From positions 792,768 through 856,767 of the forward strand of contig NZ_JAGSYH010000002.1 in NCBI RefSeq assembly GCF_025685685.1: a stretch of DNA of 64,000 nt, in the 5' to 3' direction. The stretch comes from Acidicapsa dinghuensis. Its GTDB lineage: Bacteria > Acidobacteriota > Terriglobia > Terriglobales > Acidobacteriaceae. The position numbers and the translations under genes were made by a program. This document shows, piece after piece, positions 17,627 through 26,154 of this stretch (positions within the stretch are counted from its first letter, which is position 1; the number at the start of each line of letters is the position of its first letter). The notes beneath the pieces were generated by a model. It worked only from the letters and a program-made list of their open reading frames with translations. It did not search any database and had not been told where the DNA came from.

Positions 17627-19228
17627 CTAATCTTCCAGCGCCTTGGCATATTTCGATTCTGTCAGGTCCAGCTCACGTTCGAGGCGGCGCAGTACCTGAT
17701 CGTTGATGCGGCCTTCATTGCGCAGGCGGATGGCGGTTTCACGCTCGATCTTGGCTGCTTCTTTTGATAGATCGACGAAGCGGCGATGATTCAAGCTGAC
17801 CTCTTCATCTTCGCTGGAGCTCAGGCCTGCGAGACGTGAGCGGTAGTGACCCACGACATCTTCGTATGCCTCGTCCACATCTTCACCGCTATCGGCCTGC
17901 GATTGCTCGAGATGGGCGACGGCTGCTTCGAGCACCAGACGGCGGGCTTCGCGCTCTTCACAGTCAGGTCCGCCTGAACCTTGAAGCTTGAGCGCGCGAA
18001 TGAGCGCGGGAAGTGTGAGTCCCTGTAGAACGAGGGTTACGAGAATGACGCAGAAGGTTAGGAAGACGATGAATTCGCGCTGCGGGAAGGGATTGCCGTT
18101 ATCTAGCACGGCGGGAACGGCCAGCGCCGCAGCGAGCGATACTCCGCCGCGCATGCCGGTCCAGCCGACGACGAAGATCTGGCGCGTGGGTGGTATTGGC
18201 TCAAGCTGATGGTCAAACTTGCGGCGAATGAAGTGGGAGATGTGCGCGCCGGGAAAGACCCAGAGCAACCGAAGCACGATCAACGTGATGCTAAAGAGCG
18301 CGCCGTCGCGAATGAGATCGAGCATGCCGTGATCGCGAATCATGCTCAGGATCGTGCGCAGTTGCAGGCCGATGAGCACGAAGACGAGTCCGTTGAGGAT
18401 AAACGTGAACGACTGCCAGAAGGACCATATCTGGATGCGCACCGGCGGAGAGAACATGGTGGCGCTGCGGCGGGTGAGGAAGAGGCCGCTGGCTACGACG
18501 GCGAGTACACCCGAGGCGTGAATTGCATCTGCTGCGAAATAAGCGCCATAAGGAACGAGCAAGCTTAGAGCGATCTCGATAGGTCCGTCGTCGATGCGGC
18601 GCTCGGCGTAGCAGACGATCCAGCCGATGGCCAGGCCTACGGCGACGCCGCCAATGACCAGCCATAGCAGAGTGAGGACACCTTCAGAGACTGTGGGGAT
18701 CTCACGACTTACCACCATGGCCACGGCGAACTGCAGGGCTAGCAGGCCTGTGGCGTCATTGATGAGGCTCTCGCCTTCGAGAACATCAACAATGCGGCTG
18801 GGCAAACCCACCTTGCGCGCGATGGAGGTAGCTGCGATGGCATCAGTGGGGGCAACGATCGCGCCGAGCACGAGGCCAAGACGCCAATCAAACCCGGACA
18901 GCAGACGCGGCGTGAGCAATGCGACGCCGACTACGGTGAAACCGACAAGTCCGAAGGCGAGGAAGAGGATGCTGACGATGTTGAAGCGGAAATCACGCCA
19001 CGATGTCGTCCACGCGGAAGAGTAGATGAGCGGCGGCAGTACAACGAGGAAGATCAGATCGGGATCGAAAGTGATCTTCGGTATCCACGGCACGAAACCG
19101 AGGAGCAGGCCGCCGATGATCATGACGATGGGGTAGGGTGTGCCAATCTTGCGGGCGATCTGTCCGAACCAGATGATGAAGAGCAACAGGAGCAGGAAGA
19201 TGAGTTCTACGCTTCTCAGTTCGGTCAT
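17627..19228 (-). CDS. Na+/H+ antiporter, CPA1/NhaP-like
   Basis: A 533-residue inner-membrane protein with about 12 transmembrane segments in residues 5-400 and a charged cytoplasmic C-terminal tail (about 400-533). The CPA1 ion site is seen in GAIVAPTDAIAATSIARK and in EGESLINDATGLLALQ, which carry the conserved Asp residues. It exports Na+ (or K+) in exchange for protons and should help pH and salt homeostasis. GAGGAG stands at proper spacing before the ATG. It is 42 bp upstream of the GH31 gene on the same strand, so the two may be cotranscribed without an evident link. Confidence 0.92.
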   Translation of the reverse strand: MTELRSVELIFLLLLLFIIWFGQIARKIGTPYPIVMIIGGLLLGFVPWIPKITFDPDLIFLVVLPPLIYSSAWTTSWRDFRFNIVSILFLAFGLVGFTVVGVALLTPRLLSGFDWRLGLVLGAIVAPTDAIAATSIARKVGLPSRIVDVLEGESLINDATGLLALQFAVAMVVSREIPTVSEGVLTLLWLVIGGVAVGLAIGWIVCYAERRIDDGPIEIALSLLVPYGAYFAADAIHASGVLAVVASGLFLTRRSATMFSPPVRIQIWSFWQSFTFILNGLVFVLIGLQLRTILSMIRDHGMLDLIRDGALFSITLIVLRLLWVFPGAHISHFIRRKFDHQLEPIPPTRQIFVVGWTGMRGGVSLAAALAVPAVLDNGNPFPQREFIVFLTFCVILVTLVLQGLTLPALIRALKLQGSGGPDCEEREARRLVLEAAVAHLEQSQADSGEDVDEAYEDVVGHYRSRLAGLSSSEDEEVSLNHRRFVDLSKEAAKIERETAIRLRNEGRINDQVLRRLERELDLTESKYAKALED

Positions 19229-19378
19229 CGTATGCTCCTCTCTATGCAGATGATAGCGATGGGCCGGCTAGCGGCGGGCGATTCCTGTCTCTGTAATACC
19301 CCATCATAGATAAGACTCGCGAACGGAGCTGTCCGTGCCGGACACTTCGCTCGCGTGCGACGATAGATGCAGCCGCAC

Positions 19379-20188
19379 ATGCCTGAAGCGCTACTTGAAA
19401 TCCGCGATCTGCATATCTGGTTTGGCTCGACGGAGGCCGTGCGCGGTGTTGACCTCTCGATTGCGCCGGGTGAAGTGTTGGGGTTGGTTGGTGAGTCAGG
19501 CTCAGGCAAGAGCGTAACGGCGCTGGCGGTGCTGGGACTGCTGGATCCGGTGGCTCGGGTTGCAGGGTCGATTCGATGGAAGGGTCAGGAGTTGGTTGGG
19601 CTGAATGAGCGCGGGCTTCGGGCAATTCGTGGGAGTGAGATTGCGATGGTCTTCCAGGAGCCGATGACAGCGCTGAATCCGGTGATGACGGTGGGGCGGC
19701 AGATTGCCGAGGCGATTGCCGTGCATGAGCCGCATCTCAGCAGTCGCAAGGCGAAGCGGCGGGCGATTGCTGCGATGGAGTCGGTGGCGATTCCTGAGGC
19801 GGCGCGGCGGTTTGCTGACTATCCGCACCAGTTTTCGGGTGGGCAGCGGCAGCGCATCCTCATTGCAATGGCGCTGGTGCATAAGCCGCAACTGCTGATG
19901 GCAGACGAGCCGACGACTGCGCTGGATGTGACGGTACAGGCGCAGGTACTGGATTTGCTTAAGACGCTACAACGCGAGCATGGGCTGGCCATGCTGTTTA
20001 CCAGCCATAATCTTGCCGTGGTGGGTCAGGTAGCGGAACGGGTGATGGTGATGCGCCATGGCGAGGTGCTTGAGACCGGGTCGGCACACAAGGTGCTGAC
20101 AGCCCCAGAGAATGACTACACAAAGACCCTGCTCAACGCGGTGCCTACGCTGAGGACGGATCGCGACAAACCGCTCGCGACGCTTTAG
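19379..20188 (+). CDS. Orphan peptide/nickel-type ABC transporter ATPase (OppD/DppD-like)
   Basis: A 269-residue ABC ATPase. Walker [10 protein letters not shown]-loop VFQEPMTAL, signature FSGGQRQR, Walker [12 protein letters not shown] and the switch histidine in TSHNLAV are all present. The C-terminal oligopeptide-type extension is cut short after [15 protein letters not shown] compared with usual 320-residue OppD proteins. The ATG at 19379 fits the domain start; 19367 is an alternative. No permease, binding protein or OppF partner is nearby, so it either serves a transporter encoded elsewhere or is a relic. All ATPase motifs are intact. Confidence 0.88.
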   Translation: MPEALLEIRDLHIWFGSTEAVRGVDLSIAPGEVLGLVGESGSGKSVTALAVLGLLDPVARVAGSIRWKGQELVGLNERGLRAIRGSEIAMVFQEPMTALNPVMTVGRQIAEAIAVHEPHLSSRKAKRRAIAAMESVAIPEAARRFADYPHQFSGGQRQRILIAMALVHKPQLLMADEPTTALDVTVQAQVLDLLKTLQREHGLAMLFTSHNLAVVGQVAERVMVMRHGEVLETGSAHKVLTAPENDYTKTLLNAVPTLRTDRDKPLATL

Positions 20189-20228
20189 AAAGTACGTTTC
20201 AGATCTTGTGAGATGATGCTTCGAACAG

Positions 20229-20636
20229 ATGGTAGAGGGCTGGTATGAAGACGACTACTTCATTCTCTTTGCAGATTCTGAAATAGAGGATGCAACACAT
20301 CGTTATGGTGTCTCTGAGATCCTACCTGGCTTTCGATTGATCGGCTTGCGAACCTGGGATGACATGATCCTTCGGGACAAGACGGGCAAAACGTATCTCA
20401 TGCCGACTGTCCCCGCCGATATCAAATATCTTGAGTTTTTCGACTTACCGAACTGCGCCAACGAACTAGAGCCCGACGAACGTTTTCAAAGAAAGATCAA
20501 ATGGTGGGTGAAACCTATCGCTTTTGGCGGCAAAGCAGACGACTCTTCCAATGAAACATGGCTCAGCTATGAGCAGCATCCGGAACTCGTGAAGTGGTGG
20601 AATCAATTGTATCGGTCCATCAACGCAGGACGTTGA
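20229..20636 (+). CDS. Small protein of unknown function, possibly SUKH-like
   Basis: 135 residues, rich in Trp, Asp and Glu, without signal peptide or membrane segment. I do not recognise it firmly. The run YGVSEILPGFRLIG followed by ILRDKTGKTYLMPTVP resembles the middle of SMI1/KNR4 (SUKH) domains, which are often immunity proteins of polymorphic toxins; this is a weak resemblance. Codon use is a little less GC-rich than its neighbours. It is a single gene 40 bp after the ABC ATPase. No toxin gene is adjacent. Confidence 0.6.
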   Translation: MVEGWYEDDYFILFADSEIEDATHRYGVSEILPGFRLIGLRTWDDMILRDKTGKTYLMPTVPADIKYLEFFDLPNCANELEPDERFQRKIKWWVKPIAFGGKADDSSNETWLSYEQHPELVKWWNQLYRSINAGR

Positions 20637-20667
20637 GATTCACTCCAGCCGGTGATTCTCAAACTAG

Positions 20668-21603
20668 TCAGCCACGCGAAAAGAAGACCGCTATACGTTC
20701 CGACTGTGAAGGGCTTTGGGTTTCAAGCCACTCTTTCGCCGCAAGCGCCTCGACACAAGGCCCGAAGGCCGCTATACGGATCGATCGGCATAGAGCCTGA
20801 TCACGTAGTTTGCCGAGCACCGTTGTTAACAACGTGCCCGTGAATGGCGTGTAGAGATAGAAGACCGTTGCCCTGGATAGATTGGATAGATCGGCTTGGC
20901 TTACGTCTTCCGTAACGAAATCGACATTGCTCACGCCGAGGTCCGTGGCGCATCTTCGTGCGCTTTCGATATATGCGGGCTCCAGCTCGATTCCGATGCA
21001 CTGTGCGGGCGTCGTGATTGCAGCGAGCAGCGGCACATGGCCCAGCCCGGAGCCAAGGTCGATGAGCACATCATCCGCACCCAGATTCAATGAACTGAGC
21101 ATTTCGAAGATGTGCCGGGCTGGAGTCGGCTGGTAAAAGACCATCTCGCCACCTGGATGGACCGGTGGGCTATCCGGTTCTTCCAGTTCGAGGATTCCGG
21201 TAACGAGGTCGTCTCGCCAGTCGTAGGACAGGCCCGGCTTAATCTCGGTGCCTTGATCCTGGCTGGCGCTGATCCATCGGCCAAGCGCCGCATGCCCGTT
21301 ACCTGACTGAATCTCACTCCGCAGCTCGACAAAAAGGGCGTTGTTTGCAGCCTGAAGCTGCGAGGTCAGCGCTTGTGCGCGACCCAGAAGCGCCTTGTCG
21401 TTTGTAGTCTCATCCGTGCCTTCGGCGAGATCGAGAATCACCTCCAGCCGGTCCAGCGCAGCTATTCGCTCGGCGAAATGCAGCGGATCAAAGAGCGCCG
21501 ACTGGCCCTCGCACCGGTGCAGCAGGGCCTCCAAATCGGTGTTCCTTCGATGGCTTCCGGGAAAGCCGGAATCCTCAGAAAACACGAACTGGGCGCGACG
21601 CAT
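20668..21603 (-). CDS. Class I SAM-dependent methyltransferase-like protein
   Basis: 311 residues. The N-terminal half (to about 150) is helical and Leu/Glu-rich with no recognised domain. The C-terminal half has the Rossmann methyltransferase fold: motif I LIDLGSGLGHVPLLAA, acidic loop IGIELEPAYIESAR, then DVSQADL and YLYTPFTG. The EMVFYQPTPAR segment before motif I recalls DOT1-like and protein methyltransferases. The ATG at 21603 is preceded by GGAAG 12 bases upstream; a GTG at 21609 is an alternative. It lies downstream of rplI on the same strand at a 210-bp distance. Substrate unknown. Confidence 0.8.
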   Translation of the reverse strand: MRRAQFVFSEDSGFPGSHRRNTDLEALLHRCEGQSALFDPLHFAERIAALDRLEVILDLAEGTDETTNDKALLGRAQALTSQLQAANNALFVELRSEIQSGNGHAALGRWISASQDQGTEIKPGLSYDWRDDLVTGILELEEPDSPPVHPGGEMVFYQPTPARHIFEMLSSLNLGADDVLIDLGSGLGHVPLLAAITTPAQCIGIELEPAYIESARRCATDLGVSNVDFVTEDVSQADLSNLSRATVFYLYTPFTGTLLTTVLGKLRDQALCRSIRIAAFGPCVEALAAKEWLETQSPSQSERIAVFFSRG

Positions 21604-21819
21604 CGGCACCGAAAACTTCCGTAAAGGGATTTAGGAGAGAGTGAGAAAGGAGTGTTACAGGAAACAGGCGGTAGGTACACAACCACTGTTCGCGTCTGAG
21701 ATTACCCCTGTGGAGAAAGCGGCAACTTCGTGGACAACCAAAAATTGGAGGAGAACTGCGGCGGAACCCAGAGGAATAAATGTGCCGCCGCAGGTCTCGA
21801 ATGTGCGAACCGTGACGCG

Positions 21820-22305
21820 TTAGACTGCGGCGACGGCTTCCGCTGTTTCGGCCTCGGCTGCGCCCTCGGCGGCAACCGTTACCTTCACATGCGCGGTGAC
21901 TTCGCGGTAGAGCTTGATCGCGACCGAGGTCTCGCCAACGGCCTTGATCGGCTCCACGAGCTGGATCTTGCGGCGATCGACGTCGAAGCCCTTGGTTTCG
22001 AGCTCGTGCGCGATGTCGGCTGAGGTAACCGAACCGAACAGGTGGCCGTTCTCGCCCGACTTGCGGGTGAAGGACAGCGTGAGCGGTTCGAGCTGGGCTG
22101 CGAGCGCCTCGGCCTGAGCTTTCTCAGTCGCGGAGCGGCGGGCAGCAGCGGCCTTCATCTGTTCAATGACCGCTTTGTTATTGGCTGTAGCCTGCAGCGC
22201 GAGCTTGCGCGGCAGCAGGAAATTGCGTCCGTAGCCGTCGGCTACCTTCACCACGTCGCCGCGGTGGCCGAGATTTGCTACGTCTTCCTTCAGAATCACT
22301 TCCAT
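21820..22305 (-). CDS. rplI: 50S ribosomal protein bL9
   Basis: 161 residues. The N-terminal domain matches bL9 (MEVILKEDVANLGHRGDVV, then GYGRNFLLPRKLA), followed by the long connecting helix and the C-terminal domain (GHLFGSVTSADIAHEL). It has an extra Ala/Glu-rich tail of about 12 residues. GGAGAG precedes the ATG. It closes the rpsF-rpsR-rplI series; dnaB, which often follows, is not here. A perfect TATAAT about 96 bases upstream suggests its own promoter. Confidence 0.97.
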   Translation of the reverse strand: MEVILKEDVANLGHRGDVVKVADGYGRNFLLPRKLALQATANNKAVIEQMKAAAARRSATEKAQAEALAAQLEPLTLSFTRKSGENGHLFGSVTSADIAHELETKGFDVDRRKIQLVEPIKAVGETSVAIKLYREVTAHVKVTVAAEGAAEAETAEAVAAV

Positions 22306-22400
22306 GGTGACAACTCTCCAGTGTTACGGGCGGCAACTCAGTCCCTCTCTGGGCTTGTGCAAAAAAGGGCAACACAAAGCCGGAAACTGCGCCGCGCCGG

Positions 22401-22429
22401 ATTATAGAGCCCTACCACGTTAGTCTGAC
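22401..22429 (-). promoter_or_regulatory. Possible rplI promoter
   Basis: On the minus strand a perfect -10 box TATAAT (22406-22401) has GTCAGA 17 bases upstream as a weak -35. It lies in the 210-bp gap between rpsR and rplI, which is otherwise without a gene. Only the -10 is convincing. Confidence 0.4.
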
Positions 22430-22515
22430 TAGTCCACAAAAGACGCAAGGTTACGATTATGTTCCAATTCGGTAATTTCTTGCACTTAAGTGAGTTACCA
22501 GACTACCGGGCTCTC

Positions 22516-22857
22516 CTAGTGGCGTGCAGCAAACGGCAGCAGAGCAATGTTGCGCGCCTGCTTGATGGCTCGTGTGAGCCGCCGCTGATGCGTGGTGCAA
22601 ACGCCAGTTAAACGACGGGGAACGATCTTTCCACGCTCAGCAACAAAGCCCTGCAGCAGGCGAACATCCCGGTAGGGAATGGCGTCAATCTTCTCGGTAC
22701 AGAATTTACAAACCTTCTTGCGGCGGAAGAACTTTCCGCGGCCGCCGGGTCCACCACCCGCAGGACGGGGACCACGACCACCCGGGCCACCAGGACCCGC
22801 AGGTGCTCCAGATGCTGCGCCACTCTCGGGCGCCTTGACTTGGGTTTCGTCAGACAT
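22516..22857 (-). CDS. rpsR: 30S ribosomal protein bS18 with Gly/Pro-rich N-terminal extension
   Basis: 113 residues, where bS18 is usually about 75. The C-terminal part is standard ([53 protein letters not shown]). The first 40 residues are an unusual Gly/Pro/Arg-rich, probably disordered extension. AAGGAAA lies before the ATG. It follows rpsF by 101 bp. In the ribosome bS18 binds bS6 directly, and bS6 here also carries a low-complexity extension. Confidence 0.97.
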   Translation of the reverse strand: MSDETQVKAPESGAASGAPAGPGGPGGRGPRPAGGGPGGRGKFFRRKKVCKFCTEKIDAIPYRDVRLLQGFVAERGKIVPRRLTGVCTTHQRRLTRAIKQARNIALLPFAARH

Positions 22858-22958
22858 GTTGTTTCCTTTTCCTCAAGCGTTGGCCGGAATCTCCGGTACG
22901 CAGGTTCCTGCTGCCCTCCATGGAGTTGGTGCCCCAGCGGAGAACGGCGTTACAAAAC

Positions 22959-23384
22959 TTAGACGGTCGCTTCGGCTGGTTCAGCAGCAACCGGGGCCGC
23001 TTCGACTTCAGGAGCAGCCGGCGCCGGCGCCGGCTCGGCGCTGCGCTTCTTGCGGGAGGCGCGGAGAGCCTTGACCTTGGCGAGGCGCTTCTCTTCCTCA
23101 TCGATGCGCACGGTGATGAACTTGATCACCTGTTCGGTAACGCGCAAGCGGCGCTCCAGCTCGGCCACAACCTTTCCATCGGCTTCGATGGTCAGCAGCA
23201 CGTAGTTGCCGTCGTTGAACTTGCGCACGGTGTAGGCCAGCTTGCGGCGGCCCATTTTCTCGCTGGACTTGACCGAACCGCCGCCATTGGTGACGGTGGT
23301 TTCGAATCCGGCAACGAGCTTGTCAACATCTTCATCGGCCACATCGGGGCGAACGATGAACATTACTTCATACAAACGTTCCAT
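22959..23384 (-). CDS. rpsF: 30S ribosomal protein bS6 with Ala/Pro/Glu tail
   Basis: 141 residues. The core is canonical bS6 (RLYEVMFIVRPD, KMGRRKLAYTVRKF, GNYVLLTIEA, VIKFITVRIDEE). About 40 extra residues follow the core, first basic (KALRASRKKR) then Ala/Pro/Glu-rich. GGAAGAG precedes the ATG. The tail may contact the extended bS18. Cotranscribed with rpsR and probably with pth upstream. Confidence 0.97.
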   Translation of the reverse strand: MERLYEVMFIVRPDVADEDVDKLVAGFETTVTNGGGSVKSSEKMGRRKLAYTVRKFNDGNYVLLTIEADGKVVAELERRLRVTEQVIKFITVRIDEEEKRLAKVKALRASRKKRSAEPAPAPAAPEVEAAPVAAEPAEATV

Positions 23385-23436
23385 GGTTTAACTCTTCCCT
23401 TCGGCTGACTGCGCCGAAAACTCAAATTCAGCGTTC

Positions 23437-23504
23437 AGAGATCAGAGAACAGAGATCAGAAAAGTCCGCTGCTGCATTGGAACCACTCCTGATCCCTGAT
23501 CTCT
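23437..23504 (-). repeat. Inverted repeat of AGAGATCAG words between pth and rpsF
   Basis: AGAGATCAG occurs at 23437-23445 and 23451-23459, and its complement CTGATCTCT at 23496-23504, next to a related CTGATCC at 23489-23495. The right arm includes part of the pth stop codon (TAG at 23505-23503). The same words form the arm of the repeat at 24954-25024. Confidence 0.7.
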
Positions 23505-24159
23505 ACTCACCTTTCCGGTTGAACTCATTCATCGCGGCGGCTGGGCCGTCTTCGATGATCCTTCGGACCGCGGTGGCTACCCGGTCCAATACCGGGTCAA
23601 GCTTCTCGAGGTCCGCCCTGCGCATCGGCGTCAGGAGATAACCCACCCCGCCTCTGCGTTTTGCTCCGGCTGCGATTGCCTCGGGAGGCAAATCTGGCCC
23701 TACCCCGATGCGAATCCGCAACCACTCATGACTTCCCAGTGCGCCGGAGATACTGCGCGCTCCGTTGTGCCCTGCCGCCGAGCCTCGCTCCTTGATCTTG
23801 AGCGTGCCGAGCGGCAGATCCAGCTCGTCGTACAGCACGATCAGGCTGGTTGGCCGGTCCGCTTCGCCAATCCGGAACTCCTTCAACAGGGCGGCTACGG
23901 CTTGCCCGCTCAGGTTCATGAAGGTTTCCGGCTTGGCCAGAATCACTTCCCGGTTGCCGATCCGGGTTACCCCGGTCTGGGCCTTGCATCTCCGGTTCAG
24001 GACCGTAACGCGTTCCTGCTCAGCGATACGGTCGATTGCTAAAAATCCCGCGTTATGCGGCGTCCACATGTACTCCATGCCGGGGTTCCCGAGGCCGGCT
24101 ACGATGACTGGTCCTGTGGGCTTTTCGGGTTGTTCCGGCAATTGCGCTTGATCTTCCAT
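23503..24159 (-). CDS. pth: Peptidyl-tRNA hydrolase
   Basis: 218 residues. It frees tRNA from peptidyl-tRNA that has dropped off ribosomes. Catalytic set: Asn25 in GLGNPG, His35 in TPHNAGF and the Asp of LYDELDLP; ETFMNLSG and GSAAGHNGARSI are also standard. The first 16 residues are an extra acidic, Gln/Pro-rich leader. No Shine-Dalgarno sequence is seen before the ATG; instead a strong hairpin of GTGTGA words begins 5 bases upstream. It stands between rplY and rpsF, a common bacterial order. Confidence 0.96.
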   Translation of the reverse strand: MEDQAQLPEQPEKPTGPVIVAGLGNPGMEYMWTPHNAGFLAIDRIAEQERVTVLNRRCKAQTGVTRIGNREVILAKPETFMNLSGQAVAALLKEFRIGEADRPTSLIVLYDELDLPLGTLKIKERGSAAGHNGARSISGALGSHEWLRIRIGVGPDLPPEAIAAGAKRRGGVGYLLTPMRRADLEKLDPVLDRVATAVRRIIEDGPAAAMNEFNRKGE

Positions 24160-24166
24160 TGCTTGA

Positions 24167-24240
24167 GTGTGAGTGTGAAAGTGTGAGTGTGAACCGATTA
24201 CGCTTCATTGCGTTCTCACACTCACACTCCACACTCACAC
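24167..24240 (-). repeat. Inverted repeat of GTGTGA words between rplY and pth
   Basis: The arm 24167-24191 pairs with 24217-24240 in two blocks of 11 and 12 bp separated by a two-against-one bulge, with a 25-base loop. Each arm is itself a tandem of GTGTGAGTGTG. It fills the gap from the rplY stop to the pth start and would form a stable hairpin in the mRNA. Confidence 0.8.
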
Positions 24241-24248
24241 TGTCTTTC

Positions 24249-24905
24249 TTACTTCTTGGCCTCGGCAGCAGGAGCGTCGGTCTTGCCCTTCTTGGCCACT
24301 TCCGGTTCGGCCGGAGCCGCTACAGCCGCAACAGGCTCAGCCTCGGCACGGATCGAAACAACGTGAGCAACAGTCGCATCTTCAGCGCTAAGGAACTTGA
24401 TGGAGCCAGAGTGAGGCAGATCGCTCACGCGGATGACACCATGTAGTCCGAGGCTGGTCACATCTGCATCGATATGGCTCGGAATATCGCCGGGCAAGCA
24501 TTCGATCTCGACTTCGCGTAGCACCTGATCGAGAATGCCGCCTTCGTTCTTTACGCCGATGGCTGTACCAATCAGGCGAACCGGCACGCTGACCGTGATG
24601 GCCTTATCGAGCGCGATGCGCTTCAAGTCGATGTGCAGCAGGGTGTCCTTGACTGGCTCATACTGCCAGTCAACGATCATGGCCTTGGCTGCCGGATGAC
24701 CGGTAACGTTCAGATCGAAAATCGTGTTGTGGCCCGACTCCGAGTGCAGAATGCGTAAAATCTGCTTGGGATCGACCTCGATGGCCACTGAATCTTGTCC
24801 GGCGCCGTAAACCACGGCCGGAATCTTGCCGGCAACGCGCACGCGGCGGGCTGCGTTCTTGTTGAATTTGCCCTCGCGGGGCTTGGCTGCAACTACTTCA
24901 GGCAT
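24249..24905 (-). CDS. rplY: 50S ribosomal protein bL25, Ctc form
   Basis: 218 residues, the long Ctc type. The N-terminal 5S rRNA-binding domain is seen in GKFNKNAARRVRVAGKIPAV and the C-terminal TL5 beta domain in VPVRLIG, ECLPGDIPSHIDADV. An Ala/Glu/Lys-rich tail of about 30 residues ends the protein. I chose the ATG at 24905, which matches the family start (PEVVAAKPREG) and follows GAGAG. It sits between prs and pth as in many bacteria. Confidence 0.96.
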   Translation of the reverse strand: MPEVVAAKPREGKFNKNAARRVRVAGKIPAVVYGAGQDSVAIEVDPKQILRILHSESGHNTIFDLNVTGHPAAKAMIVDWQYEPVKDTLLHIDLKRIALDKAITVSVPVRLIGTAIGVKNEGGILDQVLREVEIECLPGDIPSHIDADVTSLGLHGVIRVSDLPHSGSIKFLSAEDATVAHVVSIRAEAEPVAAVAAPAEPEVAKKGKTDAPAAEAKK

Positions 24906-24953
24906 TGCTCTCTCATTTCTCGGGCACCGCATTTGCGGCTCCCTTTGTTGCGC

Positions 24954-25024
24954 CAGAGATCAGAGATCAGGGTCAGAGATCAGCAAAACGATTGGTGAAA
25001 ACCAAAACTGATCTCTGATCTCTG
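24954..25024 (-). repeat. Inverted repeat of AGAGATCAG words between prs and rplY
   Basis: CAGAGATCAGAGATCAG (24954-24970) is the exact 17-base complement of 25008-25024. A third CAGAGATCAG at 24974-24983 could compete for the same partner. The loop is A-rich. It lies in the gap between prs and rplY and shares its word with 23437-23504. Confidence 0.8.
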
Positions 25025-25041
25025 TTCTCTAACCCCTGCCT

Positions 25042-26154
25042 TTAGTTAAAGAGCGTGCTTACGCTCGTCTCCATGTGAATGCTCTCGATAGCCGCGCCGA
25101 GCAGGCCGGCAATTGAAAGCACCCGAATCTTGGGCAACTTCTGCGCAGCTTCGCGCAGAGGAATCGTATTGGTGACTACCAGCTCTGTGAGCCGTGAGGC
25201 TGCGATGCGATCTACTGCAGGACCGGACAGTACTGGGTGGCTGGCGCAGGCGTAGACCGACGCGGCGCCATTGGCCAGCAGTGCGTCTACCGTCTTTACC
25301 AGCGTTCCTGCCGTGTCGACGATATCGTCAAACACCACACAAGTCCGTCCTTTCACATCGCCAATCACGTGCATCACTTCCGCCACGTTCATATCTGTCC
25401 GGCGCTTATCCACAATCGCCAGCGGAGCGCCCATCTTGGTAGCAAAATGCCGTGCGCGCTCCACGCCACCGGCATCGGGTGAAACCACCGTGAGGTCGGG
25501 CAGGTTCATCTCCCGGAAGTGGCTCACCAGCACTGGGCTGCAGAACATGTGGTCCACCGGGATATTGAAAAAGCCCTGAATCTGCGCCGCATGCAGATCC
25601 GCAAACAAAGCCCTGTTGGCGCCGGCCGTTTCGAGCAGGTCGGCGATCAACTTCGAACTGATCGGCACACGAGGACGGTCTTTGCGGTCTTGCCGTGCGT
25701 AGCCGTAATACGGAACCACCGCCGTGATGCGCCTGGCAGAAGCGCGCTTCAGGGCGTCAATCATGATGAGCAGCTCCAGCAGATGCTGGTCGACCGGATA
25801 ACAGGTTGGCTGCACCAGAAACACATCTTTGCCGCGAACATTTTCGAGGAGCTGAAAGTAAACCTCGCCGTCCGCAAACCTCTGCAACTTGCACTCCCCG
25901 AGCTTGACCCCGACAAACCGGGCGATCTCTTCGGCCAGAGGCAGATTGGCTGTTCCGGAGAACAGCTTGAAGCTCTTATCGTCTCCCAGACCCCGGCTGC
26001 GCTTACGATCCGCGGCGGCTTTTGCTTCTTTCATCTTCGAAGCGCCGTCCTGATCCGCACCAGATGCCCTGGCTGAACCGTCGTGCGATTCCGGCTCCCC
26101 CGCTGACGGGGTTGCCGGAGCGTCTTCCATGACTGCCTGCTCGTCTGTACTCAT
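25042..26154 (-). CDS. prs: Ribose-phosphate pyrophosphokinase (PRPP synthetase) with N-terminal extension
   Basis: 370 residues; the class I enzyme is usually about 315. It makes PRPP from ribose 5-phosphate and ATP. The core begins near residue 60 (KLFSGTANLPLAEEIA) and shows the ATP loop and flexible loop (YYGYARQDRKDRPRVPIS), the PRPP motif VVFDDIVDTAGTL and the Mg site VVSPDAGGVERAR. The first 60 residues are polar, Asp/Glu/Ser-rich and probably disordered. The ATG at 26154 follows GGAGG. It heads the rplY-pth-rpsF block and follows tRNA-Gln. Confidence 0.96.
   Translation of the reverse strand: MSTDEQAVMEDAPATPSAGEPESHDGSARASGADQDGASKMKEAKAAADRKRSRGLGDDKSFKLFSGTANLPLAEEIARFVGVKLGECKLQRFADGEVYFQLLENVRGKDVFLVQPTCYPVDQHLLELLIMIDALKRASARRITAVVPYYGYARQDRKDRPRVPISSKLIADLLETAGANRALFADLHAAQIQGFFNIPVDHMFCSPVLVSHFREMNLPDLTVVSPDAGGVERARHFATKMGAPLAIVDKRRTDMNVAEVMHVIGDVKGRTCVVFDDIVDTAGTLVKTVDALLANGAASVYACASHPVLSGPAVDRIAASRLTELVVTNTIPLREAAQKLPKIRVLSIAGLLGAAIESIHMETSVSTLFN

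Noticed and set aside
23437..25024. Regular short repeats that could suggest a CRISPR array
   Set aside because: The repeats are 9-17 bases, inverted as well as direct, lie between genes and have no spacers of constant length.
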